64,000 bases of DNA from Cohnella phaseoli. GTDB lineage: Bacteria; Bacillota; Bacilli; Paenibacillales; Paenibacillaceae. The position numbers were made by a program, and so were the translations under genes. Below, one piece after another: positions 52,385 through 61,323 of this stretch (the first letter of the stretch is position 1; each line of letters starts with the position of its first letter). The stretch is from the NCBI RefSeq assembly GCF_003386235.1, contig NZ_QRDZ01000029.1:1-64000 (forward strand). The letters run 5' to 3'. The notes beneath the pieces are model-generated. The model did no database searches, had not been told where the DNA came from, and saw nothing but the letters and a program-made list of their open reading frames with translations.

Positions 52385-53140
52385 ATGAGCATTACGGATG
52401 TTTTCTGGAGCAGCTCTGTGGAAGAGCTGAAGCAAGGCTATGTACGCGAGGGAGAATATTTTACCTGCCTGCTGTGCGGCATACGGACCGAGCTTGGCGT
52501 TATCTATCCGGATGACGGCGGCTATTACGATGCGGAGAAAGCGATGCGGCGTCATATCGGCAAGGACCACGGCTCGGTATTCGACTGTTTGATTGACCTG
52601 GACAAGAAGCTTACAGGGTTGACCGACCACCAGAACAGCCTGCTGCGTCTGTTCTATCAAGGCAAATCGGACGACGAGGTCCGCACGGAGCTGGGAATCG
52701 GCAGCGCTTCTACGATTCGCAATCATCGATTCGTACTGAAGGAGAAGGAACGTCAGGCGAAGGTATATCTGGCTCTGATGGAGCTGTTGAAGGAAAAGGA
52801 CCGCCATGCCCCTGACATTGTCAATGTCCACAAAACCGCGCGCATGGTCGACGAACGCTATCATATTACGGCGGACGAAGCGGCGGGCGTGCTCGATGCC
52901 TATTTTCCCGATGGCCGCGACGGCAAGCTGAGCAAGTTCTCTATTAAAGAGAAGCACAAGGTGATCGTCCTGACCGAGCTGGCCAAGCGGTTCGAGAACG
53001 GTCGGGTTTACTCGGAGAAAGAAGTGAACGAAATTTTGCTGACGGCTTACGAGGATTACGCCGTCCTCAGAAGGTACTTGATCGAATACGGATTTATGGA
53101 TCGCGAGCTGGACGGCAGCGCCTACTGGCTCAAAGTTTAA
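52385..53140 (+). CDS. DUF2087 transcription-regulator-like protein with zinc-finger N-terminus
   Basis: 251 residues. An N-terminal C-x2-C...H-x4-H motif (CLLCG to RRHIGKDH) suggests a zinc finger, followed by a LuxR-like helix-turn-helix (about 78-140: LTDHQNSLLRLFYQGKSDDE), then a C-terminal DUF2087 domain (about 180-251) ending in LIEYGFMDRELDGSAYWLK. A TGTCT/AGACA inverted repeat straddles the region just upstream (about 52341-52363). It precedes the GIY-YIG gene by 18 bases, a pairing found in other Bacillales. Confidence 0.85.
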   Translation: MSITDVFWSSSVEELKQGYVREGEYFTCLLCGIRTELGVIYPDDGGYYDAEKAMRRHIGKDHGSVFDCLIDLDKKLTGLTDHQNSLLRLFYQGKSDDEVRTELGIGSASTIRNHRFVLKEKERQAKVYLALMELLKEKDRHAPDIVNVHKTARMVDERYHITADEAAGVLDAYFPDGRDGKLSKFSIKEKHKVIVLTELAKRFENGRVYSEKEVNEILLTAYEDYAVLRRYLIEYGFMDRELDGSAYWLKV

Positions 53141-53158
53141 AGAATGGAGCGAACTGCA

Positions 53159-53524
53159 ATGAACAAATTAAGCAAAGAAGAACGCGCCCGGCTGTTGGAG
53201 CAATATAAAGAAATTAAGATCGAAGCCGGGGTCTACCAAATTCGCAATAAAATCAACGGCAAAGTGCTGGTCGACACAACCCCGAACCTGAAGTCCCTGA
53301 ACGGAAGAGCCGGCAGCTTAAGCCTTGGCACTTATCCGAACAAGGAGCTCCAGCGGGAATGGACCGAATACGGCGCGGACGCCTTCGCCATGGAAGTGCT
53401 GGAAGTACTGGAGCCGAGCGACAATCCGTTCGTGAATATCAAGGACGAATTAAAGCAGCTCGAGACCAAATGGATCGAGCGGCTTCAACCGTTCGGCGAC
53501 AAGGGCTACCATAAGCTCAAATAG
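53159..53524 (+). CDS. GIY-YIG nuclease-family protein
   Basis: 121 residues from ATG 53159, nine bases after GGAG; five upstream codons overlap the site. The opening motif is GVYQIRNKINGKVLVDTT (GVY for GIY), followed by LGTYPNKELQREWTEYGADAFAMEVLEVL and a late E in LETKWIERL. The second YIG motif is not clear, so nuclease activity is doubtful. Co-transcribed with the DUF2087 gene. The stop overlaps the convergent lipoprotein gene by eight bases. Confidence 0.8.
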   Translation: MNKLSKEERARLLEQYKEIKIEAGVYQIRNKINGKVLVDTTPNLKSLNGRAGSLSLGTYPNKELQREWTEYGADAFAMEVLEVLEPSDNPFVNIKDELKQLETKWIERLQPFGDKGYHKLK

Positions 53525-54476
53525 GCGACAAATAACGGCCGCCGGAGATGCCGCTCTTCTCGAAGCGATCGCCCGAAGAACTTAGAATGCTCAGATTTTC
53601 TCCTTCCGCTCCCATCCATTGCACGCCGAGAACAATGCCGTCGTCGGCGCTTCGAGCGGCGAAGAGGAAGCGGAACATATCCGGAGAGATCTCTCCTCCG
53701 TCATCGACCCGCCAAGCAGAATTATCGTTATAGGTCGCCGGATAGTCCATAAAGACGAGTCGTTCTCCCTCCTGCCATACGAGGCTGGCCAGCATGTTCT
53801 CGCCCTGACGCTCAAACTGAACGACGTAGATTCGTTGACCGTCCTGGGCGTGAGCGAGCAGCCAGCCTTGTTCGATTGCCCGTTCCTTCTCTTCCGCGAT
53901 TTTCTTGGCGATATCGTCGGGCAGCGCGCGATCGGCAGCCGGCTTGAGCGGAATGAGCGCATCGATGTCGAACTGCTCCGGGGATACGAGAATGTAGCTC
54001 TCGTTCGGCGTCGCCTTCCCCTCTTCTATCGCATAGATATCTCCAGCCATATTGTCAAAGTTGTACATGGACTGACGGCCGTTATCCTGCTCCGATCTGT
54101 CTTGGTGATTCGCATAACGGATGCTAAGCACTTGACCGCCCCCTTCACCGATAGCCAGCTTGTAGCCTTTCAGATCGCTCTTCTCAGCCGCTCCCGGTTC
54201 CATTTCGTCGGTCAGCGCCATCAGCTTTGTTCCCTGTTCGTCGGCAAAACCGAACAGCGCGTTCAGCCCCTCCATATTCAGCATCGCTTTCGACGGCTCA
54301 GGCGTCTCCGAAGCGCTTGGCGTCGCGGAAGGCGATTCCGTCTCCGCCACGGAGGCTGGCGGCGACTCCTGATTAACGGCGCTTGGGCTGGCCTGAGGCG
54401 AGCCGGAATCGTTGTTTCCCCCCGAGCAACCGGCAACGGTCAATGCCAGCAATGCAATTAACGCTCTCAGCTTCAA
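53517..54476 (-). CDS. Lipoprotein, unknown function
   Basis: 319 residues, start TTG 54476 after GGGGGAG. The signal peptide ends in the lipobox LTVAGC. A Ser/Pro/Thr/Glu-rich linker (about 22-62) leads to an acidic, mixed alpha/beta mature region with no recognised domain. Its promoter region contains TATAAT on the minus strand (54505-54510). Probably exposed on the outer face of the membrane. Confidence 0.75.
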   Translation of the reverse strand: MKLRALIALLALTVAGCSGGNNDSGSPQASPSAVNQESPPASVAETESPSATPSASETPEPSKAMLNMEGLNALFGFADEQGTKLMALTDEMEPGAAEKSDLKGYKLAIGEGGGQVLSIRYANHQDRSEQDNGRQSMYNFDNMAGDIYAIEEGKATPNESYILVSPEQFDIDALIPLKPAADRALPDDIAKKIAEEKERAIEQGWLLAHAQDGQRIYVVQFERQGENMLASLVWQEGERLVFMDYPATYNDNSAWRVDDGGEISPDMFRFLFAARSADDGIVLGVQWMGAEGENLSILSSSGDRFEKSGISGGRYLSPI

Positions 54477-54538
54477 AGGTAACTCCCCCTTTATATTTTA
54501 CTCTATTATAACAGTTCGACAGCCGACAATCGAAATCG

Positions 54539-54568
54539 TTGAGTTTTCCTCCGTTCACCGCTTATAAT
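54539..54568 (+). promoter_or_regulatory. Promoter of the ABC-F gene
   Basis: TTGAGT (54539-54544) and TATAAT (54563-54568) with an 18-base spacer, 40 bases before the ATG. Confidence 0.6.
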
Positions 54569-54607
54569 GGAAGTTAGTGTGTCAATAAAGGAAAAGGTGT
54601 CTGATTA

Positions 54608-56164
54608 ATGAGCATATTAACCGTTACGAACTTATCCCATGGCTTCGGAGACCGGGCCATCTTTAACGACGTCAGCTTTCGCCTGCTCAAAGGCGAACAC
54701 GTCGGACTCGTCGGCGCCAACGGCGAAGGCAAATCGACGTTTATGAACATTATTACGGGCAGTCTGGAGCCGGACGCCGGCAAAGTCGAATGGGCGAAAA
54801 AAGTGCGCGTAGGCTACCTCGACCAGCATTCCGTATTGGAGAAAGGAATGACGATTCGCGATGTGCTGCGCGGGGCGTTCCGCTATCTGGTCGACCTGGA
54901 AGCCGAAATGAACGGGATGTATGAGAAAATGGGCTCCGTGGAGCCGGACGAGCTGGAGCAGCTGCTGGAGGAAGTCGGCACGATTCAGGACATTTTGACG
55001 AACAACGACTTTTATCTGATCGACGCTAAAGTGGAGGAGATCGCCCGCGGCCTCGGACTGGGCGACATCGGCCTTGACCGCGACGTGCACGATCTAAGCG
55101 GCGGTCAGCGCACGAAGGTGCTGCTAGCCAAGCTGCTGCTGGAGAAACCGGACATTTTGCTGCTTGACGAGCCGACCAACTACTTGGACGAACAGCATAT
55201 CACTTGGCTGACGCGTTTCCTGCAAAACTACGAGAACGCCTTTATTCTCGTTTCCCACGACATTCCGTTCCTCAACAGCGTCATTAACCTGGTATACCAC
55301 ATGGGTAACCAGGAGCTGAACCGCTACGTTGGAGATTACGACAACTTCGTGCAACTGCATGAAGCGAAGAAGCAGCAATTGGAGTCGGCCTACAAGCGTC
55401 AACAGCAAGAGATCGAGGATCTGAAGGATTTTGTCGCCCGCAACAAGGCGCGCGTCTCTACGCGCAATATGGCGATGTCCCGCCAGAAGAAGCTCGACAA
55501 CATGGACGTCATCGAGCTCGCCCGCGAGAAGCCGAAGCCGGAATTTAACTTCAAGGAAGCGCGCACTTCGGGACGTCTGATCTTCGAAGCGAAAAACCTC
55601 GTCATCGGCTACGACGAGCCGCTGTGTCGTCCGATCGACCTGCTGATGGAGCGCGGCCAGAAGATTGCTCTCGTCGGCGCCAACGGCATCGGCAAGACGA
55701 CGCTTCTGCGCAGCCTGCTCGGCGAACTGCCGGCTCTGTCGGGAGAAGCGAAGCGGGGCGATAACCTGTTCGTCGGCTATTTCGAGCAGGAGATCAAAAA
55801 CGTGGCCGATGAAACCTGTATCGAAGCAGTGTGGCAAAACTTCCCGGCGATGACCCAGTTCGAGGTTCGCGCGGCGCTCGCCAAGTGCGGCCTGACGACC
55901 AAGCATATCGAGAGCAAGGTGGCCGTGCTGAGCGGCGGCGAGAAAGCGAAAGTTCGGCTGTGCAACCTGATCAACAAGCAGACCAACCTGCTTGTGCTCG
56001 ACGAACCGACCAACCATCTGGACGTCGACGCCAAGGACGAGCTGAAGCGCGCTCTGAAGGCTTATAAAGGCAGTATTCTGCTCATCAGCCACGAACCGGA
56101 GTTTTATCGCGAAGTCGCGACCGATGTGTGGAACTGCGAGACCTGGACAACTAAAGTATTCTAA
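54608..56164 (+). CDS. ABC-F family ATP-binding protein (YkpA/YbiT-like)
   Basis: 518 residues with AAAGGTG upstream. Two ABC domains without membrane helices: first Walker A GANGEGKST, signature LSGGQRTKVLLA and Walker B LLLDEPTNYLD; an inter-domain linker (about 235-320) rich in K/R/Q; second Walker A GANGIGKTT, LSGGEKAKVRL and LVLDEPTNHLD. ABC-F proteins act on the ribosome at the exit or tRNA site; the YkpA/YbiT group is housekeeping or stress-related and not known as a drug-resistance group. Monocistronic, with its own promoter and terminator. Confidence 0.93.
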   Translation: MSILTVTNLSHGFGDRAIFNDVSFRLLKGEHVGLVGANGEGKSTFMNIITGSLEPDAGKVEWAKKVRVGYLDQHSVLEKGMTIRDVLRGAFRYLVDLEAEMNGMYEKMGSVEPDELEQLLEEVGTIQDILTNNDFYLIDAKVEEIARGLGLGDIGLDRDVHDLSGGQRTKVLLAKLLLEKPDILLLDEPTNYLDEQHITWLTRFLQNYENAFILVSHDIPFLNSVINLVYHMGNQELNRYVGDYDNFVQLHEAKKQQLESAYKRQQQEIEDLKDFVARNKARVSTRNMAMSRQKKLDNMDVIELAREKPKPEFNFKEARTSGRLIFEAKNLVIGYDEPLCRPIDLLMERGQKIALVGANGIGKTTLLRSLLGELPALSGEAKRGDNLFVGYFEQEIKNVADETCIEAVWQNFPAMTQFEVRAALAKCGLTTKHIESKVAVLSGGEKAKVRLCNLINKQTNLLVLDEPTNHLDVDAKDELKRALKAYKGSILLISHEPEFYREVATDVWNCETWTTKVF

Positions 56165-56182
56165 ATTTGTCCGTATTAACCG

Positions 56183-56243
56183 ACAAGGACCGAGCGATTG
56201 GGATATGGAGATGAGTCTCCCTCCCGTCGCTCGGTCCTTGTTT
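56183..56243 (+). terminator. Terminator after the ABC-F gene
   Basis: ACAAGGACCGAGCGA pairs with TCGCTCGGTCCTTGT (15 perfect pairs) and is followed by TTGG. Also symmetrical enough to stop transcription from the minus-strand GNAT operon. Confidence 0.8.
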
Positions 56244-56258
56244 GGCTAATCCGGCCGT

Positions 56259-56399
56259 TCAACCGTTCTTACCGCGCAGCTCGTCGCGGATTTCCTCCAG
56301 CGTCTTCTGCATCTGCGTCATTCTTTGCAAGCCGGAATATTGATTGCCGATGATGCCCGCAAAACCGATAATTAGCACGATGGCGATAAACAGCGTCAC
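56259..56399 (-). CDS. Small membrane protein, 46 aa
   Basis: GTG at 56397-56399 is preceded by AAGGAGGT at ideal spacing; TGA at 56259-56261. The product has one membrane helix (FIAIVLIIGFAGIIG) followed by a charged amphipathic tail (QKTLEEIRDELRGKNG). The layout of one helix plus a coiled-coil-like tail is common in small membrane-associated regulators. It follows the GNAT gene by 16 bases and is probably co-transcribed. Confidence 0.7.
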   Translation of the reverse strand: MTLFIAIVLIIGFAGIIGNQYSGLQRMTQMQKTLEEIRDELRGKNG

Positions 56400-56415
56400 T
56401 TCGTTACCTCCTTGA

Positions 56416-56925
56416 TCAAGGAGCCGCCACCTTCCGCCCCATATAGACGACGTCCCGGTCGATGCCGTCCAGCGTAGTTACGCCAGGTAGCAGCCCCCAT
56501 TGCTCGAAACCGAACTTCCGCAGCAGCGCAAGACTCGCCTCGTTATGTCCGAACACCAGTGCGATAATATTGCGAATACCCAGACGCGGGCACTCCTCGA
56601 TCGCTTTACGCAAAAACAAGCTTCCGATCCCCTTGGATCGATATTCGGGATCGATGTAAATGCTAATCTCCGCCGTGCTGTCGTAAGCGGCTCGGCTGTT
56701 GAACTTGGAGAAGCTGAGCCAGGCGACGGTCGCACCGCCCTCCTTCATCACCCAGATCGGACGATGCCCGGGCGAATGCTCTTCAAACCATGCTATTCTG
56801 TCCTCCAGCGTCACCGGCTCAAGATCGGCGGTCACGCTGCGGCTGGCGATCGTTGTATTGTAGATGGCGACGATTCGTTCAAGATCGTCTCTAGCGGCAT
56901 TTACGATTTCAAAGATTTGCTGCAT
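56416..56925 (-). CDS. GNAT acetyltransferase (phosphinothricin-acetyltransferase-like)
   Basis: 169 residues. Pattern: IVAIYNTTIASRSVTADLEPVTLEDR near the N-terminus, EISIYIDPEYRSKGIGSLFL (acetyl-CoA loop), VFGHNEASLALLRKFGFEQWG. This is the Pat/YncA (MnaT)-like group, which acetylates amino-acid-like substrates such as phosphinothricin or methionine derivatives. Precedes the 46-residue membrane protein. Confidence 0.9.
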   Translation of the reverse strand: MQQIFEIVNAARDDLERIVAIYNTTIASRSVTADLEPVTLEDRIAWFEEHSPGHRPIWVMKEGGATVAWLSFSKFNSRAAYDSTAEISIYIDPEYRSKGIGSLFLRKAIEECPRLGIRNIIALVFGHNEASLALLRKFGFEQWGLLPGVTTLDGIDRDVVYMGRKVAAP

Positions 56926-57013
56926 GGAACTTCCCCCAAGCGGAAATGTCTCGATGTAATGCGATCTGCTTCATGGCTTGATTATACCGCTCGGAATGAC
57001 ATGTCGCCAATAA

Positions 57014-57655
57014 TTACAACGAGTCGATCGATACTTCCCTAACTGAACGAACGATCCGGTCGGCAGCGGACAAATCCTGGTTGCCCGAGTTTTCATTGAC
57101 GTAGCCGATACACGCCATCCCTGCCGCTTTCGCCGCAATGATGCCGTTCCGGGAGTCTTCAAGCACAACGCAGCGGCTCGGGTCCGCTACTAGCTGTCTG
57201 GCGGCTTCCAGATAGACGTCCGGCGCCGGCTTGCCTTGGTCCACCTCTTCCCCGCTAACGACGCAGGAGAAGTAGGACGCGATGCCGAATTTCGCCAGCA
57301 CGGCAAGAATAAAATCCTTTGCAGACGAAGAAGCGATTCCTACCGGAATGCCGCGCCGCTTTAACTCTTCCAGCAGCTCCGGAATGCCGTCGATCGGCTC
57401 ATAGGCGCTTTCCTCAAGCGCCTTGATTTTACCAGCGAGCTGATACGCGATAATTTCATCCACCGTTTGCACTAGCGCTCGCTCGGCGCGGATGATCTTC
57501 CACATTTCCGGATTAGTCATGCCGACAAACCGTTCCAGCTCCTCCTGCGTAATTTCTCCGCCCAAATGCCGCATCGTATCGATATCGCCTGCAAAGTGCA
57601 GAGGCTCGCTGTCGATAATGACGCCGTCCATATCGAAAATAAACGCCTGTATCAT
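57014..57655 (-). CDS. HAD-family phosphatase (beta-phosphoglucomutase-like)
   Basis: 213 residues from ATG 57655, which follows GGAGG; six further codons upstream overlap that site. Motif I FIFDMDGVIIDSEP supplies D nucleophile and acid/base, motif II is IASSS, motif III K in QGKPAPDVY, and motif IV VLEDSRNGI. With the alpha-helical cap it belongs to HAD subfamily IA. The sugar phosphate used is unknown. Confidence 0.92.
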   Translation of the reverse strand: MIQAFIFDMDGVIIDSEPLHFAGDIDTMRHLGGEITQEELERFVGMTNPEMWKIIRAERALVQTVDEIIAYQLAGKIKALEESAYEPIDGIPELLEELKRRGIPVGIASSSAKDFILAVLAKFGIASYFSCVVSGEEVDQGKPAPDVYLEAARQLVADPSRCVVLEDSRNGIIAAKAAGMACIGYVNENSGNQDLSAADRIVRSVREVSIDSL

Positions 57656-57760
57656 GTTGAAGCTGTCCTCCATTGCATTAGTCTTATTTTGCCGGAACTA
57701 TTTAAGTTGAACCAATTAAGGGAAGCCCCTTGCATTCCATTGGGTCATCTCTTCGAGGTA

Positions 57761-58465
57761 TTATAAAATAAAGTCCCCAATCGTCCGGTACAACAGCTCT
57801 TTCTCCATATGCCGCAGATCGTGACCGGAGTGTTCGAATAAGGCAAAGCTCGCCTCGGTGCATAAGCGTTCGTATCGCCGACAGTCCTCATCGCTGAGCA
57901 AACTGTCTTCCAGCTTTCCGCGCAACACTAGCAGCTTCTTGTTGATTCCTTTAGATAGGCGAAGCTGCGTGGATTCCCGCTCGATCCCTCTAACCGCTTC
58001 GGGACGAATATGGCGCTGTCGAGAGAACTGGACCTGGTACCTGTTTATGTAATCTTTCGCCCAGCCTTCCGGCATCGCCCTATGCTCGGCTGGATACTCC
58101 TGAAGGATGACAGACATGACTCCCGAGGAATGCTTCTCCATGTAGCCGAGCGCATAAGCCACGCCACGGAAAATCCCGTACAGATGAAATCGGTTAAGCT
58201 GCGCGTCCCCGACGACGGCCGCGATATCCGAAACGTGGTGCTGCAAGTCGTACCCGTTCTCCGGAGTATCGCTCTGACCGCGTCCTCGAAACGACAGCAC
58301 TACGCATTTCCGGGGAGACAAATAGGTCATCAGCTCTACGTATTCCTCGGCGGTCTCCGATAAACCCGGACAGATAAGCAGAGGAACCGACGTATCCTGG
58401 CCGTTCGAGATGAGATAATGGATTTCAATCTTGCCATTGCTAGCTCGATGCGAACTTATATCCAT
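57761..58465 (-). CDS. Alpha/beta-hydrolase-fold protein lacking the nucleophile serine
   Basis: 234 residues. The fold is clear: CPGLSETAEEY (oxyanion region), VVLSFRGRGQSDTP, the nucleophile elbow, VLRGKLEDSLLS (acid) and FEHSGHDLR (His). The elbow, usually G-x-S-x-G, reads GIFRG with F99 at the nucleophile position (codon TTC). Unless this is a sequencing error, it cannot be a standard Ser hydrolase and may be a binding or pseudo-enzyme. Followed upstream by the SDR gene 25 bases away, on the same strand. Confidence 0.8.
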   Translation of the reverse strand: MDISSHRASNGKIEIHYLISNGQDTSVPLLICPGLSETAEEYVELMTYLSPRKCVVLSFRGRGQSDTPENGYDLQHHVSDIAAVVGDAQLNRFHLYGIFRGVAYALGYMEKHSSGVMSVILQEYPAEHRAMPEGWAKDYINRYQVQFSRQRHIRPEAVRGIERESTQLRLSKGINKKLLVLRGKLEDSLLSDEDCRRYERLCTEASFALFEHSGHDLRHMEKELLYRTIGDFIL

Positions 58466-58490
58466 GCCGCCCCTCCGCCCATCCGATAGA

Positions 58491-59252
58491 TTAGATAGAC
58501 GGCATTACATTGCCGCCGTTGACCGGAAGATATGCCCCTGTTGTAAAGCTTGCAAGATCGGATGCCAGAAAAGCGACCGCATTGGCGATTTCCTGGTCCG
58601 TGCCCCTGCGCTTTAGTGGAACGCTCTGCTCATACGATTGTTGGCGCTCGGTATGGTTCTCCCGATCTCTATCGCTGATCGTCCAGCCCGGAGCGACTTG
58701 GTTCACCGTAATGCCGTGCTCGCCGATTTCCTTGGCCAGCACGCGATAGATGCCGTCCATTCCACGTTTGCCCGCCACGTACGCCGATTGCGTCGGAAAA
58801 TTTTGCATCGCGCATTCCGTGTTGATACCGACAAATCTGCCCCACTTCCGCTCGATCATGCCGGGCGCGAACGCTTTGGCCAAGTAGACGCTTTGCATAA
58901 CGCAAGAGTCGAACTGGCTGGCATAATCCTCCGGGGCCTGTTCTAATATACTTGTCCACTCGTATTGGACAACCGCGTTGGCGACCACGATGTCAATCGG
59001 CGCAAGCTTGGCTTCAATCTCCCGCTTCATGTCGATAATCGACTGCAGATCGGTAATGTCCGCCTTTACGATTGCCGATCTCACGCCCAAGCCGGTCAAT
59101 TCCTCCTGCAGAGCAACCGCTTGAGCCTCGCTGCTGCGGTAATGAATCGCGACGTTCGCGCCGCACTGCGCCAGCGTGCGTGCCATTACCCTTCCCAATT
59201 GCCCGGTTGCTCCGGTTACGAGCGCGGTTCGTTTGCCAAGATCGATTTTCAT
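58491..59252 (-). CDS. Short-chain dehydrogenase/reductase
   Basis: 253 residues from ATG 59252, after GAAGGGGG; the 20 earlier codons lack support. Cofactor motif TGATGQLG, NAVVQYEW for the NNAG-like block, catalytic S/Y-x-x-x-K in SAYVAGKRG, and C-terminal FTTGAYLPVNGG. Substrate unknown. Upstream of, and probably co-transcribed with, the altered hydrolase gene. Confidence 0.93.
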   Translation of the reverse strand: MKIDLGKRTALVTGATGQLGRVMARTLAQCGANVAIHYRSSEAQAVALQEELTGLGVRSAIVKADITDLQSIIDMKREIEAKLAPIDIVVANAVVQYEWTSILEQAPEDYASQFDSCVMQSVYLAKAFAPGMIERKWGRFVGINTECAMQNFPTQSAYVAGKRGMDGIYRVLAKEIGEHGITVNQVAPGWTISDRDRENHTERQQSYEQSVPLKRRGTDQEIANAVAFLASDLASFTTGAYLPVNGGNVMPSI

Positions 59253-59381
59253 CGTTTGTCCCCCTTCTTCATTCCACTTCATCATAGGCAACATCCTTCG
59301 CGTTGACAACAAAAAATTGGGTTTAAATATATCGATTAATCCTAATCATTCGTTTTCCGACGTTGCTCTTTTTTTCTCATA

Positions 59382-60680
59382 TTACGTTTCCCTCTCTTCT
59401 CCAGCTAACTGTTGAAGTTCGCGGTAATATTCGAACTTGCCAGCAAGCAGCAACTGTTCGGCCAACCTCATCTGTTCTTCCTTAAGCTGCAACTCACGAT
59501 AGGCGGCATATCTGATTTCTTGCCATTTTAATATCCTCCCGGCATGACCCTTGTCCAGCTCCTCACCTTCCAAAGCCAATTGTACAACACGATCGAAATC
59601 ATTCTCTTGCTTATACTTGGTTATGAGCGATTCCCTAAAGGAGCTGTAGTGGAGATTAGCTACGATAAACTGCTCCGTTTCCTCCGCAGAACCATATTCC
59701 CGAAGAATACCAAGCCATATTCCGTGTAAAGCTTCACTCGTATACTTCTGATATTCTTGGCTTGCGTATGCGTGTACGAGATCTTCTATATTCGCTTTTA
59801 GCGCATTTCTTAAGGTTTCAACATCGGCAAACTGAGCACACATGCCCAGAAGAGCAACTCTGTAATCCTCCCAGTCATCGAAGGTCGTTCTTTCGCTCTC
59901 CTGCAACAGTTTCCGAAATAACCGCTCTCTCAATTCCGGCTCCCAGTTGGCATTGTCTGCTAGCGCCTCATGTAGTTGATCCACCGCTTCGTCCGCCAGC
60001 CAGCCGATGTCACCGTCGGAATCGTCCGCATACTGGAAAGCTTCTACAGCCTCAACCAGCACAAGGCACGCTATATCCGTCGTCAAAAGTACGTTTTCGG
60101 TTTCCCAGGCCTTCTCCAGCACCTCAGCTATCTCTTTCGCAAAACTGCCGACTTTCCGGTATTCTATAAAACCGCCCCTGCCCGTATATTTTTTGACGAT
60201 AGCTGCGATCAATTTCTTGCATCTATCAAGCTCTTCGGCATCGCTGCCTTGAGAATATTTTAAAATGAGGCTATTTTTCAAGACGCCATCCTGCTGTGCC
60301 ATCTCTACGATAACCTCAATTAATTGCTCCTTGGAGAGCGCGCTTAAGACCTCTGCCAATTTCGGATGCGTGACTGCCGGTCCTTGTATAACCTCTATGT
60401 CGCTATCGTCGTCGAGAATGTCGCGCAATTCATAATAAGCCGCAACCTCATGTTTGCAAACCGAGCCCAGGTCATACGGACAATCGCAAACAGAGCGCTC
60501 AATCCTTCCGCTCTCGTCGATTGTTATCTCTACCTCGTATACTTCGCTGCCTTCAACCTGCACAAAGTATTGATTCTTTCCCTGGCAGAGAACCTCCAGT
60601 ATATTCCCTTCTATGTAGTAACCATAGCCTCTTTCCAAAATCGTGCGATCTATCTCGTTCTCAAAATGACGAATATTCAT
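59382..60680 (-). CDS. SWIM zinc-finger protein
   Basis: 432 residues. The SWIM motif C-x-C...C-x-H is present as CDCPYDLGSVCKHEVAAYY (about 65-83). The rest is helical, TPR-like in feel (repeated leucine-rich pairs and YREL-type ends), and acidic. Family members bind DNA or protein; Bacillus relatives are uncharacterised. Monocistronic here. Confidence 0.85.
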   Translation of the reverse strand: MNIRHFENEIDRTILERGYGYYIEGNILEVLCQGKNQYFVQVEGSEVYEVEITIDESGRIERSVCDCPYDLGSVCKHEVAAYYELRDILDDDSDIEVIQGPAVTHPKLAEVLSALSKEQLIEVIVEMAQQDGVLKNSLILKYSQGSDAEELDRCKKLIAAIVKKYTGRGGFIEYRKVGSFAKEIAEVLEKAWETENVLLTTDIACLVLVEAVEAFQYADDSDGDIGWLADEAVDQLHEALADNANWEPELRERLFRKLLQESERTTFDDWEDYRVALLGMCAQFADVETLRNALKANIEDLVHAYASQEYQKYTSEALHGIWLGILREYGSAEETEQFIVANLHYSSFRESLITKYKQENDFDRVVQLALEGEELDKGHAGRILKWQEIRYAAYRELQLKEEQMRLAEQLLLAGKFEYYRELQQLAGEERET

Positions 60681-60754
60681 TTTTTATCACCGCTATCCTA
60701 TATTAGGTTCAGTATCAACACCATAATATCACAGGCTCCGGCATGCTGTATCGC

Positions 60755-60791
60755 AAAAAAACTACCCCAAGTTTTTACACCAAGGGTAGGT
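60755..60791 (-). terminator. Rho-independent terminator of trxA
   Basis: On the minus strand CTACCC pairs with GGGTAG plus wobble pairs, followed by TTTTTTT. It lies 30 bases after the stop at 60821. Confidence 0.7.
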
Positions 60792-60820
60792 TCTCATTTC
60801 ATTTTTGAAGCCCAGCTTTT

Positions 60821-61132
60821 TCAAACATATTTCGCGAGCAAATTCTCGTACGCCGATTTCGGTCTGAAGCCGACCAGCTTCTCGACCGGTTGTCCGTCGC
60901 GAAACAGCAGCACCGTCGGCATCGACATGACGCCATACGTCGAAGCCGTTTCCGGCGATTCGTCGCAATCGACTTCCAGCACGGTGACTTTCTCCCCGTA
61001 CTCGGCCCCGATCTCGTTCATAATCGGCTTAAGCATTTTGCAGGGCGGGCACCAGACCGCTCCAAAATCGACGAGCGCCAAGCCCTGGCTCGGAAGATTT
61101 TCCGTTAAGTTCGCATCGTTAACTCGAATCAT
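60821..61132 (-). CDS. trxA: Thioredoxin with WCPPC active site
   Basis: 103 residues, full-length thioredoxin. The redox motif is W-C28-P-P-C31 in place of the classical WCGPC; cis-Pro is in MSMPTVLLF. WCPPC lowers or shifts the redox potential relative to TrxA. It is preceded by AAAGGAGG and by the second MITE-like element, which fills the gap to merR. Co-regulation with merR is plausible because both lie on the minus strand with no other promoter seen. Confidence 0.9.
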   Translation of the reverse strand: MIRVNDANLTENLPSQGLALVDFGAVWCPPCKMLKPIMNEIGAEYGEKVTVLEVDCDESPETASTYGVMSMPTVLLFRDGQPVEKLVGFRPKSAYENLLAKYV

Positions 61133-61158
61133 ATCGCCGCTTTGCCTCCTTTGCTTGC

Positions 61159-61323
61159 TAGGGCGTGTCTGAAAACCCGCTCAGGGGCATCTTTCACCGC
61201 CTTTTCGCCCCCTGCTTCGTCACTTTTGCTTGACGTACCTCCGGTACGCCTTCACAAAAGTTCCTTGCATGGAACGAAAATTCGGCAAAATTTGCTGCCC
61301 TCGGAGTATTCAGACACGCCCTA
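61159..61323. mobile_element. MITE-like palindromic element, copy 2 (161 bp plus TA ends)
   Basis: Terminal repeats GGGCGTGTCTGAA and TTCAGACACGCCC with TA on both outer sides. It is homologous to 29209-29362 over its whole length, with an 11-base insertion near 61200. Inner stem CTTTTG/CAAAAG and GTACC/GGTAC is conserved. Its right TA is part of the merR stop codon (61321-61323). Confidence 0.8.
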
